Below are positions 36,882 through 47,807 of a stretch of 64,000 nt of DNA, in pieces. Origin of the DNA: Cenococcum geophilum 1.58 (Eukaryota > Ascomycota > Dothideomycetes > Gloniales > Gloniaceae); assembly GCA_001692895.1 (NCBI GenBank), contig KV748185.1, positions 1,674,001-1,738,000 of the forward strand, given 5' to 3'. Each line of letters opens with the position of its first letter. Within the stretch, counting starts at the first letter, position 1. A program made the translations under genes and the position numbers. The notes under the pieces are model-generated. The model did no database searches and was not told the DNA's origin. It saw only the letters and a program-made list of their open reading frames with translations.

Positions 36882-37098
36882 TGTAAGGGGATCTTATAGA
36901 CAGGGGGCTATAAGGACATGATTGTAAAATAGGATAGATTAGTAAGAGAGATAAATCCTTAAGGAGGTAAGGCCTCTAGGATTGTGGAGACTATATACTA
37001 CGGGCATGTGCCTCTAGTACGTGACTGGTGACTATCTAAGGGGCGTTTAGGGGTTGTCCTAAGGGCAACCCAAGGTGTCCGCAATAATATCCCTTATA
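36882..37098 (-). repeat. Family H 5' LTR (217 bp), copy 1
   Basis: Begins (plus strand) TGTAAGGGGATC and ends AATATCCCTTATA. On the minus strand it is followed by TTTAAATCCTTCC, in the place of a primer-binding site. Confidence 0.9.
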
Positions 37099-38074
37099 AT
37101 TTAACTAATTAACGTATATAACTTCGTTAATTAAATAAAGCAGTTAACGGAACTATTATAAAGTAAATTAGCGTACGCTTAAATAGTATAGGAATAGTAT
37201 ATAAATAAAGGACAAGCTCCTGTATAGGACTTTAAGGAAGGTAATATAGTTTACTTAAATATATAAAACCTAAAGACTTAACAACCCTTAAAGAAACTAG
37301 ACTAGAAGTTTATAGGCCTATACTAAGTTAAGAAGAAACTAAGCCTATACGTTTATAAACTTAAACTACTAACTAAAATAAAAATATACCTAACGTTTTA
37401 TATAAACTTGCTATAACCCTTAAAGGGTAAACCTATAACTNGCGAAGTACTACNNNTACCTCNTATAATTNTTAACAACGGCAANNGTTCTTACTTTATT
37501 AACTTAATTAATAATATATAATAGAAGACATAATCTAAATAATTTAAACTTCTTATTAAATGGGAAGGATATAAAATAAAAACTTAGGAAATTTATAACT
37601 AGATTAAAACCAATACGCCTTCCCTAGTAAAATTTTTTTATAAAGACTATTCTTTACGGCCTACTCTAACTAAATAGATATAATATAAAAGCAAATAATT
37701 ACTACCTAATATAAATATATGAAATATAATAGTAGAAAACTTAAAATTAAAAAGAACTTAAAATACGTTATAACGTTTATAATACGATTATATAATATAT
37801 AAAATGTTAAGAAACGTTAACCGCTAGTTAAAGTTATCTAATTAGTTAGATTTGCCTTGCCAAGACCTACTATAAAGATGTTAGTTTTACTTACCGCCTT
37901 AACTAAGCTAATAGCTATTTTCTATCCTAGGGATGGAAAATCCTAATTAGCCCATTTAATAATAAAATTAGTAAAACCATATACTACCACCTAACGCAAA
38001 AATACGATACGCGATAAGTTATAAGTCTTAACTAAAATTAAATTATTTAAACCTTCGGCTAAAAGGGGGGGTAC

Positions 38075-38378
38075 TATAATAGGACTAGCCCAGTTATAGT
38101 AGGAATATCTTAGTAAAATACTTAATAGATAAATTTTAACGCTTTAACCAAATTCTAATAAATTAATTAAATTTTACTAAAGTCTATTAAAGACCGCATA
38201 CGTATATATACACGCATCGACCACTAAGCCCCTAACTATTTAAATATATAATTCTCTTATTATTCCTTTCTCTTCTTTACGCAACGTCTTATTCTTAGCG
38301 AGAGCTATATACCCTTAGATTTAAATAGAATTTATATCGTTCCTTCGAATCTTCCCAAAGTCTCTCCGCGCCCTTACA
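38075..38378 (+). repeat. Family E 3' LTR (304 bp)
   Basis: Same length as 23277-23580. Ends CGCGCCCTTACA and is followed by the GTCTC duplication. Confidence 0.9.
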
Positions 38379-41334
38379 GTCTCCCTTTAATAGTTATCTA
38401 AATAGGTCCTATTTTAAGATTAATAACGCCTCCTTTATAGGCTATTAGATCTCCTAAAATTATAGCTAATAGGTAAAAATTCTCCTATCCGCTTAACCAC
38501 TTCTAGTAAGATATAGTTCCTTATTACTTTACTATCTATTAGTACTGTAAACTATTAATCTTGCTAATTAATATATAAATTTAGGTATTATTCTTAAATT
38601 CCTTTAAGGGTTTAAGGCTCTACTACTAGCTCCATTTAGTTTTATAGGCCTCTTTTTTTTCTAACTATTAGCTGCTTAATCCAAATTATACTTAGCTTAT
38701 TCTTTAGCTAACACCTAGTTTACTTTTTATCCTTAATGTACTATAGATATATATTCTCTAGGTATTCCCACTACTATTGTTTATTTAAGTATTCTTCTAT
38801 AAGGAATCTTTTTAGTTAAAATATTAAGTCTTTTAACCCCTAAACTTCTACTAGATACTAGCTGTATATATACTTAGTATTTCTATACTATTACTTATTT
38901 AGCGCCTACTATATTCTTATAGAGTACTTCTAATTCTTTTCCTTTAGATTTTTATATATATTATTTATACTATCTATATACGCAATCCATGCTAATATAT
39001 AATACGCTAGGTGCTTTAGGTTCACTCTTAGCTTATTTTTACTTATAAGTTCAAACCTTTATCTAGTTATTTTAAACGCTAGTCTCTTATTTATAGGTAC
39101 CTCTTACTTCTCTAGTCCTCTAATCTTTCTTCTAGATTTCTTAACGTTATAATTAATACTCCTTTAATATAACTTATACGTTTCTCTATAATTGCTTAAT
39201 CTTAAATAACTCTTTTATCTAGCTATATATAAAAGTCTTCCTACTTATTATTATATTGCTATTTATACCGCTTTTAATATAGCTCTATAAGCGTATATAA
39301 TCTATTTATAAGGAAATATCTTATTATTACTGCATTATTATAACCCTTAGTGTGCCTTTCTTTAAATCTAGTTAGGACTTTTAGGTTCTCTTCTTATTCC
39401 AGTTTTTTAAGCCACTTTACTTTTAGCGTGCCTACTCTAGGCCTATTAGTAACTTTTTATATAGGTACTTTAACCCTTAGTCTGCCTAGTATTTTTAATC
39501 CTTAATAGCCTCTTAATTTTTGCTACGCTTTAACTTAATTCATAAATCTTTTTTAATTTTCTCTTGGTTTACGTCTAGTTATAAAATCCTCTAGATCTAT
39601 AAACTTTATAATTTTAATATTAACTATTTAACTCTAAGGCTAAATACTTTATTTACCTATTATAAAATCTTTTCCCTTTATTACGGAAGTCTTATCTTTA
39701 TAATTATCTACTTTAATCTATCCTTATAGATAACTAGCTTATACTCTTATCTTTTTCTTAAAATCTTAAGCCTTTAGCCCTTTATCTTTATTAAGTGCTA
39801 AAGTAGTTTACTATTCTATTTCTTTTACGTCTTATAAAGTAATAGATATTTTATCTAATAGAGTCTCGATCCCTATTTCTAATCCGTCCTTTATAGTAGA
39901 TTTAACTTCTACCTTTATTATAACTTCTCTAAGGTCTATATACTCCTAATAAGCTATCTTTATTACCTTATTATTACTAAATATTTCACCTATATTAAAT
40001 TCATTGTCCTTAATATTTAATCTATAAGATAATTCGCTAGTCCCTCCAAACTCTATTAATTTTAGCTTCTATAGCTAATAGCTTACACTATACTTAGCGT
40101 CATTATAAATTTAGTATATGTTATTATAATAAAACGCAAAACTCTTAATTAAACACTCTTTAGTTCCTTATAGTACACTATCGTCCCTTTATATATATAT
40201 ATCGCCTGCTAGTTTAGTTTTCTTTACCGCATAGTTACTCTAACTATCTTTATAGTCTCTAGCAAAATAACTCTATTTTCTATAATTTATATAAGCTCCT
40301 TTTTTAACCCATTTTTCTTACTGTGGAGTTCGCCTAAACGTCTTTTACTGCTAAGATCCCTGGTTTAACCTCTAATTCTTAGACCTTTAATTACTTAATC
40401 CTTATCCTTTAGGTTTTTATAGTTTCTTTATCTATCTCTTATAGGCTTCTTTAGTACCACTTAGGTCTATTAGCTTTGCGCTATACTATAGTTTCTAATT
40501 TTAACTTTATTATTACGTGCCTTACGCCTTATACAACTATAAAACTCTATCCTAACCCTTCTCAGTCTGCTCCCTTTAGTAGATCCTATTATTAATTTTA
40601 ATTACTTAATTAATTAGTTCCCTTAGGGTATCCGCATCTTCTATTAGGATAATTACGTCCTAGACTTTTACTTTAAGTTTTTATTTATACTATACTATAA
40701 GCGCCTTATTATTCTATTTAACCTATATAGTTAGCGTTTAAAACTATATCGTGTAATTAATTATTAAGGTCCGTTATACCCAATTTTAAAGCTTTCTTTT
40801 TGCCGTAGTGGTTCCTCTAAGTCTTTAAATATTTGCGTTAGGCGTTCTATAAACCCATTCTAACTAGTAAACTTATATCATACTTCTTAATTAGTAGTTA
40901 CTATACCATTCTCCTATATCTCTATAAAATAAGGCTTAAATTACTTAAGTGCCCTTTCTATTAGGAATAACCCTATATAGGCTATTTAGTCTATAGCTAT
41001 TACTAGCTTTACTCCCTTTTATATAACCTTAAAGTGCATCTATATAAGGAATCCTTTAAGCTTTAACTTCTTCCCTAAGAATCGCTTAATAGATAGTAGC
41101 TTAATCTTTACTACTTCTATCCCATTAATCCTTTCTTTAACTATCCTGTTATTATCTATTAATTAATTAACTATTGCTTATAACTGTCCGACCGTAACTA
41201 GTTATAAGTTAATATCTATTATACTAGTATCGCTATCTAATCCTAAGGTAGTTACTACTATAGACACTGTTATAACTGCTACTTTTAGTGGTATATTATT
41301 TAACTTTATTAATACTATAATAAGGTAGTAAATG

Positions 41335-41757
41335 TATAATAAAACCTTATAGTAAAAACTACGGTAGACTTATTAATTGGCTAGGTATATAGGTAAATAA
41401 GAAGTTAATAACGTAATAATAACTAGTAAGGTAGTTACCTAATAGATTAATTCTAATTATATTCTAAGATTTACTATAAAGAAGAGAACTATCTAGGTAG
41501 GGACTGTGGTCCTTTAAGTATTTAATACTACGCCTAAGAAATATACTAAGTACGTCAGTACGTTAGTATGTTAGTATATCCTACGTTTCTACATTTCTAC
41601 GTTTCTACGTTCTGAACTTATAACGTAACTAGCTACGTAATTTAGCTATCCTTTATTCTATAGCTTAATCGGTTCTAGTGCCTCCTATACTATCTTAACT
41701 AACCCGTTTATATCTCTCCTTAGTAGTCGTATTACTGCTAATATAAGGTCTATAATA
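41335..41757 (-). repeat. Family F 5' LTR (423 bp), copy 1
   Basis: Aligns with 63435-63861 of copy 2, which is close in length. It lies head to head with the inverted LTR at 41832-42256. Confidence 0.8.
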
Positions 41758-42256
41758 AATGCTATACCTTTAATAGATAACTTAAAGATATAATATATTT
41801 TTAAAAATAAGGATAAAGAGGAGGGGGATAGTATTACGGACCTTATATGAGCAGTAATAGCATTACTAGGGAGAGATATAAATAGGTTAGTTAAGATAAT
41901 ATAAAAGGCACTAGAGCTAATTAAGCTATAAAATAAAAGATAGCTAAGTTATATAGTAAGTTATATTATAAGTTTAGAATATAGAAACGTGGGAATATAG
42001 GAATATAATATACTGACGTACTAACGTATTAACGTACTTAGTACATTTCTTAGGAGGAGTATTATATATTTAAAGGACTCCAGTCCCTACCTAGATAGTT
42101 GTTTTCTTTATAATAAATTTTAAAAATATAATTAGAGTTAATCTATTAGGTAACCTACTCTACTAGTTATATTTATATTATTGACTTAACCTATACCTAT
42201 ATACCTAGCCTATTAATAAGTTTACAGTAGTATTTCCTATAAGGCTTATTCCGTTA
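41758..42256 (+). mobile_element. 3' end of an opposite-strand family F copy (polypurine tract and LTR)
   Basis: Bases 41758-41831 match, inverted, the region just inside the 3' LTR of copy 2 (55637-55720), including a GAGGAGGGGGATAG polypurine tract. From 41832 an LTR in plus orientation follows, to about 42256. Together with 41335-41757 it forms a large imperfect inverted repeat. The plus-strand fragment at 18445-19243 may be another part of the same old copy. Fossil. Confidence 0.75.
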
Positions 42257-43005
42257 GCGTAGATACTTATAATTATTATAATCTACTCTTTATTACCGTC
42301 TTAACTAGCGCTTAGAAGATTACCTTAAACTGCTTTTAACTTAGTGTAGATTCTCTTGCCCTAATTAAGTACGCTAATAAAAAAGCCCTTTTTATTTATA
42401 TTGTATATATTATGCACCTTAATCCTATACTTCTTAATTTTCTTCTTTAATAGCTTGTAAAAGAGCTTATATTAATATAGATTATTAGCCTTTCTATAGG
42501 CTATATTAGCCGGGGCTAAATAGCTTTATTTTATTTTATCTTTATAGCGCTTAATAAACCTATTATGCCCAAGCCCAACCCACTCGGCCATGCAAACTAA
42601 AAAGATAGCAGCAGTGTCTCGCGGCTGGACAGGCTGCCGGTTGGAATGCCTTATAAGCTCTCCATCTCATATCTGCCATATGGGTAGCGCAAGGTCGTGA
42701 TAAAACCATAAAACCCAGTTCTTTCTAGGCGTTATTCTCGAGATATTAAAGGCAAAATTTCACGCCATTTAAGGTGTAGGAGGTAGGCCACGTTTGGTAA
42801 GAAGATTTATATACCTAAGAAGAGTCCTCTCCTGCAATATTAATAGAAGAGATTTTATTTCCGTCGCATTCTCTCTAGCGCGAGTAATCTGCTGATAACG
42901 CCGCGAAAGCGTAGAACGAATGATATTAAATTCTTTAGCTGTCCGAGTGTAATTAGGAGGATCTTGTAGCTCCAATGCAGCAAGAGCGGCGTCAATTGGG
43001 TCCAT
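42257..43005 (-). pseudogene. Fot1/pogo-type transposase (Tc1/mariner superfamily), broken and truncated
   Basis: The N-terminus is open from an ATG at 43005 to 42769: MDPIDAALAALE, then TAKEFNI-x-RSTLSRRYQ and ATEIKSLL-x-LQE-x-TL, ending TKRGLPPTP. These are the psq-type helix-turn-helix and the start of the CENP-B/Tc5 DNA-binding domain of fungal Fot1/pogo transposases. An upstream in-frame ATG at 43077 is less likely as the family starts near MDPI. Further left the frame is interrupted, but a KKAKN-like block and the region of the first catalytic aspartate (about 42390-42360) can still be followed. The DDE catalytic core after that is missing, cut off by the family F LTR at about 42256. 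Normal length is about 500-550 residues; fewer than half remain. The N-terminal part is far less RIP-altered than the rest. Confidence 0.8.
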
Positions 43006-43091
43006 TTTGATTGTATACGAGAGAGTTGAATTTTTGGTGTTTTTAGATTTTGGTGTCCATTGAGTGGGACCGTGCACGCAGTGGGGAGGTA

Positions 43092-43944
43092 CAGTAAAAT
43101 CTCTTTAGTACGATACGGTTTATTCGGCCGAGCGTATCGTAATACCAAGGGTATCGTTATATTGTATACTTGTATATAAAATGCACCCAAGATCAAAATT
43201 AGGTAATGATATTATGTATCTATATGCGTGGGCTCATAATTAAGCAATTAGCTACATTAGAATACGTCGCAATCGATTACTACTTAGTGTTTTAAGGTCG
43301 TCGGCCTTAAATTCGACGCTCATGCCTTAATAGAGTCGTAATTACGTCTTAATTCAAATTCGGTTAGCCGTAAAAAAAAATGAGTAAAGAGAGCCTCCTC
43401 TAAAAGAGGATGTTCAGCAGCTCTCTTTCGCTCTCGCGTGCTTTGCCCATATTGTAATTTAGCTTAATAATTAAGCTGTTAGAATTTATCGCTTAGTATT
43501 TCTAATATTAAGGATTAATTAATATTGTAATAGAGAAAGTTACTTACCTAGTAAGCAATCTCTAATTGTAGTAGACTGGGGTGTTTTTAGTAGTATTTTC
43601 TAGCGCTCGTAATTAGTAAAGCCGTAATAGCGTTGCCTTATAGGATTTTAATATCTTACTATAACAAATAAGATAGAATTAAGTATAGAGAGTAAGATCT
43701 AAGGGTAATTTTAATGGATTTTAATCGTTGTGTAATAGATTTAATGGCTAAACTTACGGTAAGCAAAGGTTAAATCCGACGAATTAAAATCTACTTATAC
43801 CGATATTGATGGTAGGTGCTTAACGATATCGGCAAAAGTCAGATTATCGTAATATTACACCAAAAAAGGCTTGATCAAGGGGTATAGATCGTAATGTAGA
43901 GGGTATCGTTATATACCCTATATCGTATTAAGGAGATTTTACTA
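43092..43944. mobile_element. 853-bp pogo-like MITE
   Basis: The terminal inverted repeats are 24 bp, 43092-43115 (CAGTAAAATCTCTTTAGTAC...) and 43921-43944, with three differences, all transitions. TA lies on both outer sides (43090-43091 and 43945-43946), the Tc1/mariner target duplication. The CAGTA start is typical of pogo/Fot1 elements. The inside shows no coding frame; it holds internal inverted motifs such as CCGATATTGATGG near 43800 and CGATATCGG near 43830. It lies 87 bp upstream of the Fot1/pogo start codon and may be a deletion derivative of that family or nested in its 5' region. Confidence 0.75.
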
Positions 43945-44099
43945 TACCCCAGACTTGGCGAGGATAAATTATCCTATCTAGTTAGGCGGATAATAATCCT
44001 ATTTAAGGATAGCCCGGATATCGGATAATATCTAGATAATATCTAGATATCCGCAAAATTTTAATAAAACCTTTACCCCCTATTGTACGACGCTATAAA

Positions 44100-46440
44100 T
44101 ATAGCCAGTACTAGTAAAACTTACTCTAAAAACTTCGATGATAATAATTCCTTTAAAGTTAATATACTCCCTACCCCCCTAAGCAGTACTAAGACTAAAG
44201 CTAATACCAGTTTAATCCTAACTACTTATATAATATAAACCTTAAGATAAGTCTCCTTAATTTATAAACATACTTATACGGCAATAAAAGAGAAAAAGTT
44301 TATATAAAAAAACGCTACTTTTGTAACTACTATCCTCCTTAAGACCTAAAAGGATACTATTTCTTAACCGTTAGATTATAGGGCCATTTTAGAAAATATA
44401 ATATTGAATAGAATCTAGTAGAGAATTAGGAGCATACAATAGCAAAAGATTAGGAGGAAAGATCTCTTTTAGAATTATATTAAAAGCTTCTAGCGAAAGG
44501 AGAAGTTTAAGGTCTTAAGGGCGAGGTTCTAAAGCATACGGTACATTAAAATACTGTAAAGTAAGCACTTCTTAATCTAATTATTGTACGATGGCTTCCC
44601 TTCTTATATATGGAATGGCTAGAGTTTTATGCTTTTATAAAAGCATTAAATTAAAAAGCACCCTTAATTATCCCTATATCTTATACAACAATTACAGCCT
44701 AAATTCTTAAAAACTTTACTAAGAGTCAAGATATCGTATAAAAAGTACTTTAATCTGCGAAGATAAATATTTACCTTGCCGTAGATATCTGGACCTCTTT
44801 AAGTTATACCCTTCTTCTTAGAATCTATACTAGCTTTATTAATATCCAGGATAAATATTGGAACCCCTTAATTACCCTTTATATAGTATTTAGTTAGAGT
44901 AATATAGACTAATAGGAGGCGCTTTATCCAGTTCTTATTAAGTATGGCATTAAAATAAAACTTGGAGCTTTTATTGGTAATAATGCCGGATTAAATAATG
45001 TTCTATATTGTACGATTAGCTAATAGCTTAGCCTTAAGTATAAAATTAACTAGATTGCAACATATTAAAGAATTCGCTATTAGGGGCACGTCATTAATCT
45101 TATTACTTAGGCCTTTCTATTTAGTTTAAAGAAAGATAAGAAACTTATAAGCTTATATAATAAAGAAAATAAGGAATAGAATAAAGAAGAAGAGGAAGGG
45201 GAAGAAGTTATATAATAAGCACCACCGCTAGTTAAAAGGAAAGATAAAAGGAAAAAGAATAATAAAGAATTAGAACTAGTATTAGGCGAAAAGCGTAAAA
45301 AAGTTAAAAATATTTAAAATATTATGGGGCTAATAGGAAAGCTTTATAACTATATTATTTATATTCGCAGCTTAGCTAACTATATAACATAGTTTATTAA
45401 ACGTGCTAGTAAAATTATTCCTCTTAATAATTATATAAGATGGAATAGCTAGTTTCTTATATTATGTGTGGCTCTAGAGGATAAGGTAAAGGCTAGGCTT
45501 TAACTCTACATAGAGTACCATAAGGATAATTTCCTAAAAAATGACATCCTTTTAATAATTGAATGGATATATCTTCGTACGATTTATAATTTCCTTTAGT
45601 CTTTCTATAAAGCAACTCTATTTCTTTAAGGAGATTATATAATACTGGAAAGGGTTCTAGAATTAGTTAATATTCTTAAGAATATAATACAGACCGCATT
45701 AGTATATTATATAATACTTTTAATATTTCTTTAGCTAATTCTTTCCTACTAGGTTATAGCTACTAAGGCTGAGGATAAGCTTATAGCTGCTTAACTCTAA
45801 CGTGCTAAGGAAAAGCTTATAAAGTACGTTAAAAAGCTAAATAATTCTCCCTACTATCTAGCGGTATAAGTTCTTGACCTAGAGTGTTGTACAGCTTTCT
45901 TAAAAGATTAAAATAATTATATTACCGTTAAAGGAGAAAAGAAGCTCTTTAGCGTATAAAAGCTCTAGGAGAGATTCCGCGAAAAAGTAATACTTTTAGG
46001 TTTAACTATATTATACGCAACTAAGAAAGCTTAAAGGTTACCTTTAGAGTCTAAAGAAAACTTCTCTGCCTTCTATAAAGCTTGTCTTTAATATTGTTTA
46101 AAGTATACTCGTCTATAGAGTTTAGATAAGTTTAATAACTATATTAATAAAAATCCAATTCCGCTTAATAGCCATATAACAGCTTTTTAATAGTGGAATT
46201 AGCCTCTTTAGTATACGAGATTTTTATAACTCTTATAACTTATAATTAAAGTTCTCTTAATACCTAGAATAAGCGATAAGCTAAAGAGAGTATTTTTAGG
46301 TTCTTAACGTCGCGTTCTACAGGATCGTACAAGAACTACTCTATAAATACTTAAGGTATTAGAGTACGCAAAGAACTAGGCAGCTTATAAGATTCTAAGT
46401 ATTCTCTTATAGTTATATAAGGGAAAGTATATAAGGGGTG
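44100..46440 (+). pseudogene. hAT transposase, broken
   Basis: Plus-strand remnants follow the hAT RNase H-like fold. YLAVDIWTS near 44770 corresponds to the first catalytic aspartate block. The GAFIGNNAGLNN block near 44970 corresponds to the second, and the RCxxHxxNL-type GHVINL block near 45085 follows. A Glu/Lys-rich low-complexity insertion lies at about 45160-45310. The C-terminal dimerisation domain ends with RISDKLKRVFLGSQRR (about 46260-46320), matching the usual SxxSxRVFS motif region of fungal hAT proteins. A BED zinc finger would be expected near 44270-44400 but is not clear. Many CAA, CAG and TGG codons have become stops, in keeping with RIP. Confidence 0.8.
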
Positions 46441-46503
46441 TATTATATAACACTAAAGGGGGGGAGAGGGGCATATAAATAAAATAATTTTAGGTAAAAG
46501 GTA

Positions 46504-46588
46504 ACCACTAAAGGCGTGTAGGTAGTGTAGGTAAATATATACTAACTTTAAACTTAATAGATTATAAGTTTAAATCCCACTAATGTTA
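46504..46588 (+). tRNA. Possible RIP-decayed tRNA-like sequence
   Basis: Bases 46564-46580 have the layout of a T arm: a 5-base stem half, a TTTAAAT loop and the stem half CCCAC. The left half (ATAAG) would pair perfectly with the right half if its A bases were originally G at the RIP-prone places. ACCACTA at 46504-46510 could likewise pair with TAATGTT at 46581-46587. The 85-nt span fits a class II tRNA or one with an intron. I cannot place an anticodon or a convincing D arm, so this may be a decayed tRNA, a tRNA-derived SINE remnant or chance. Confidence 0.25.
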
Positions 46589-46599
46589 TCCTTTATTAA

Positions 46600-47288
46600 G
46601 AATTAGGAAATATAATTATCTAGTATACTTCCCGTCCTACCATATAACAGATTCTCCGGTAATATTGCTATACTATAAATAAACTCTCCTCTCTGTACAA
46701 TATATCTATATAACTAACTACTCTTAGGATAAGTAGGAGAGGGTAGAAGCTTTACTGGCAATTAATGTGGAGGCTTAGGTAAGGGGTATATTAGAGAGGC
46801 AGGTGCGGATAGGGAGGCCCTTATATATAAATGCAATTCTAATTTAGAGCCGTAGGTCTCTAAATATAACTATAAGTAACCTATATTACTTATATAAGGT
46901 AGAGAGCTAATTAATACTAGCCTTACGAGGCTTATACGGCGACTCTACATTATCTAGTAAGCCCTCGCCCCTTTACTAAATGTTAAAGTCTCCTAGGGTT
47001 CTGTGGTGGGTACTATAGAAATTATAAGTAGCGGGATTATAGAGCTTAATATTCGTCGTATAATATAAATTCTTAGCCTATAGTGGCGGCAGCGGGAGCA
47101 CTAGAGGGTAAGGATCGGATTATGGAACTAGAGGATAATAAGAAATAAAAAAAAGTTACTAAATTTAAACTGCTGAGTCTCCTCTCTTTTTTCCTATTTT
47201 TATTTTATTTTATAGTATTTTATATAAAGAGAAGTATAAATAAAAAGGTAGAAAGAAAATATCTGATTAGTAGGAAAGCTAAAGGTAT
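46600..47288. other. Non-coding right part of the hAT element
   Basis: I see no coding frame, RNA gene or repeat in this stretch. The composition is AT-rich like the transposase region. Confidence 0.5.
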
Positions 47289-47515
47289 TTGCTAAGGCTC
47301 TATACGAAGCTCTGCATAAAGCTCTGCACGAAGCTCTGTATACGGAGGCTCTGCACGACGACTCTGCGTACGACGGTTCTGCGTACGACGGCTCTACTAC
47401 GGAGGCTCTATATAAAAGCTTTGTGCAGAGCTTCGTGCAGAGCTTCGTGCAGAGCTTCGTGCAGAGCTTCGTGTAGAGCTTCGTGCAGAGCTTCGTGTAG
47501 AGCTCTATACGCGGC
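47289..47515. repeat. Palindrome-forming 12-bp minisatellite (GCAGAGCTTCGT)
   Basis: On the right (47423-47505) the unit GCAGAGCTTCGT is repeated about seven times with few changes. On the left (47305-47390) the same motif occurs in the opposite orientation (GAAGCTCTGCA) together with related GACGACTCTGCG units. The two halves could fold back on each other. It lies inside the hAT element near its right end. Confidence 0.85.
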
Positions 47516-47807
47516 TCCCCCTAAGCCTTATTCCATAGAGCTCTTATAAGCTTTATATCTATATAATATTATTTATCCTTAGGATATTTAGATAAAAGTA
47601 GTACTATTTTAAAGCGCTTTATAAGCTCTATAAATCTATGCTAATAGAAATTTTATTTATTTAATATTAGGGGGTGCATCGCAAGTATAAGCATATTAAG
47701 GGGATTTTGCCAAGACTATCCGAAGACTATCCGGATAGTCTCCGGATACTATCAGTTGATAGGTCTATTATCCGAGAGGCCTATCCGGCCTATCCTCGCC
47801 AAGTCTG

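Larger units (their letters stand above)
27962..37098 (-). mobile_element. Full-length Gypsy retrotransposon, family H copy 1, nested in family E
   Basis: Two 217-bp LTRs (27962-28178 and 36882-37098) bound a 9.1-kb element. A purine tract, seen as a C-run at 28181-28193 on the plus strand, adjoins the left LTR, so the element reads on the minus strand. Remnants in order: gag (about 36700-35100), protease (near 34980), reverse transcriptase (about 34050-33400) with a YGHFKYLVMPF block, RNase H (about 33200-32830), integrase (about 32300-31000) and chromodomain (about 30900-30740). Flanks ATTAA (27957-27961) and ATTTA (37099-37103) are an imperfect target duplication. A solo LTR of family S is inserted at 28823-29047. 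Fossil with many breaks. Confidence 0.9.
23277..38378 (+). mobile_element. Full-length Gypsy retrotransposon, family E, carrying a nested element
   Basis: Equal 304-bp LTRs (23277-23580 and 38075-38378), a polypurine run before the 3' LTR (about 38060-38072) and a perfect GTCTC target duplication (23272-23276 and 38379-38383) define the element. Plus-strand remnants run gag (about 23610-24780), protease (about 24900), reverse transcriptase (about 25620-26190), RNase H (about 26480-26820), integrase (about 27090-27961, resuming at 37099) and chromodomain (about 37490-37670). Element H lies inside its integrase. Without H, E is about 5.96 kb. Fossil with many breaks. Confidence 0.92.
22461..41757 (-). 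mobile_element. Chromodomain-type Gypsy, family F copy 1, split by family E
   Basis: The left part (22461-23276) is minus-strand reverse transcriptase and matches 58890-59705 of copy 2. The right part (38379-41757) continues co-linearly through protease, gag and leader to the 5' LTR (41335-41757). The break is the family E element, with GTCTC duplicated on both sides. RNase H, integrase and the 3' LTR are missing: the copy is truncated at 22461. The right flank after the LTR is AATGC. Old fossil, broken many times. Confidence 0.85.
43950..47807 (+). mobile_element. hAT DNA transposon, about 3.86 kb
   Basis: The ends are perfect 17-bp inverted repeats CAGACTTGGCGAGGATA (43950-43966 and 47791-47807). 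Subterminal sequence on both sides is rich in GGATA/TATCC motifs, including the palindromes near 44020-44055 and 47715-47770, the kind of sites hAT transposases bind. A degraded hAT transposase lies inside on the plus strand. The 8-bp flanks are CTATACCC and AGGTACCC, identical only in the last five bases, so the target duplication is uncertain. The left end abuts the pogo-like MITE and the right end abuts the DUF3435/FluG relic, which it probably truncated. Confidence 0.82.

Noticed and set aside
42855-43196. 113-codon minus-strand gene
   Set aside because: Out-of-frame shadow of the Fot1/pogo transposase N-terminus, which is the frame with family motifs.
47289-47549. 86-codon Cys/Arg/Ala/Ser-repeat protein
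   Set aside because: The frame is created by the 12-bp minisatellite; the repeat is also open in other frames.
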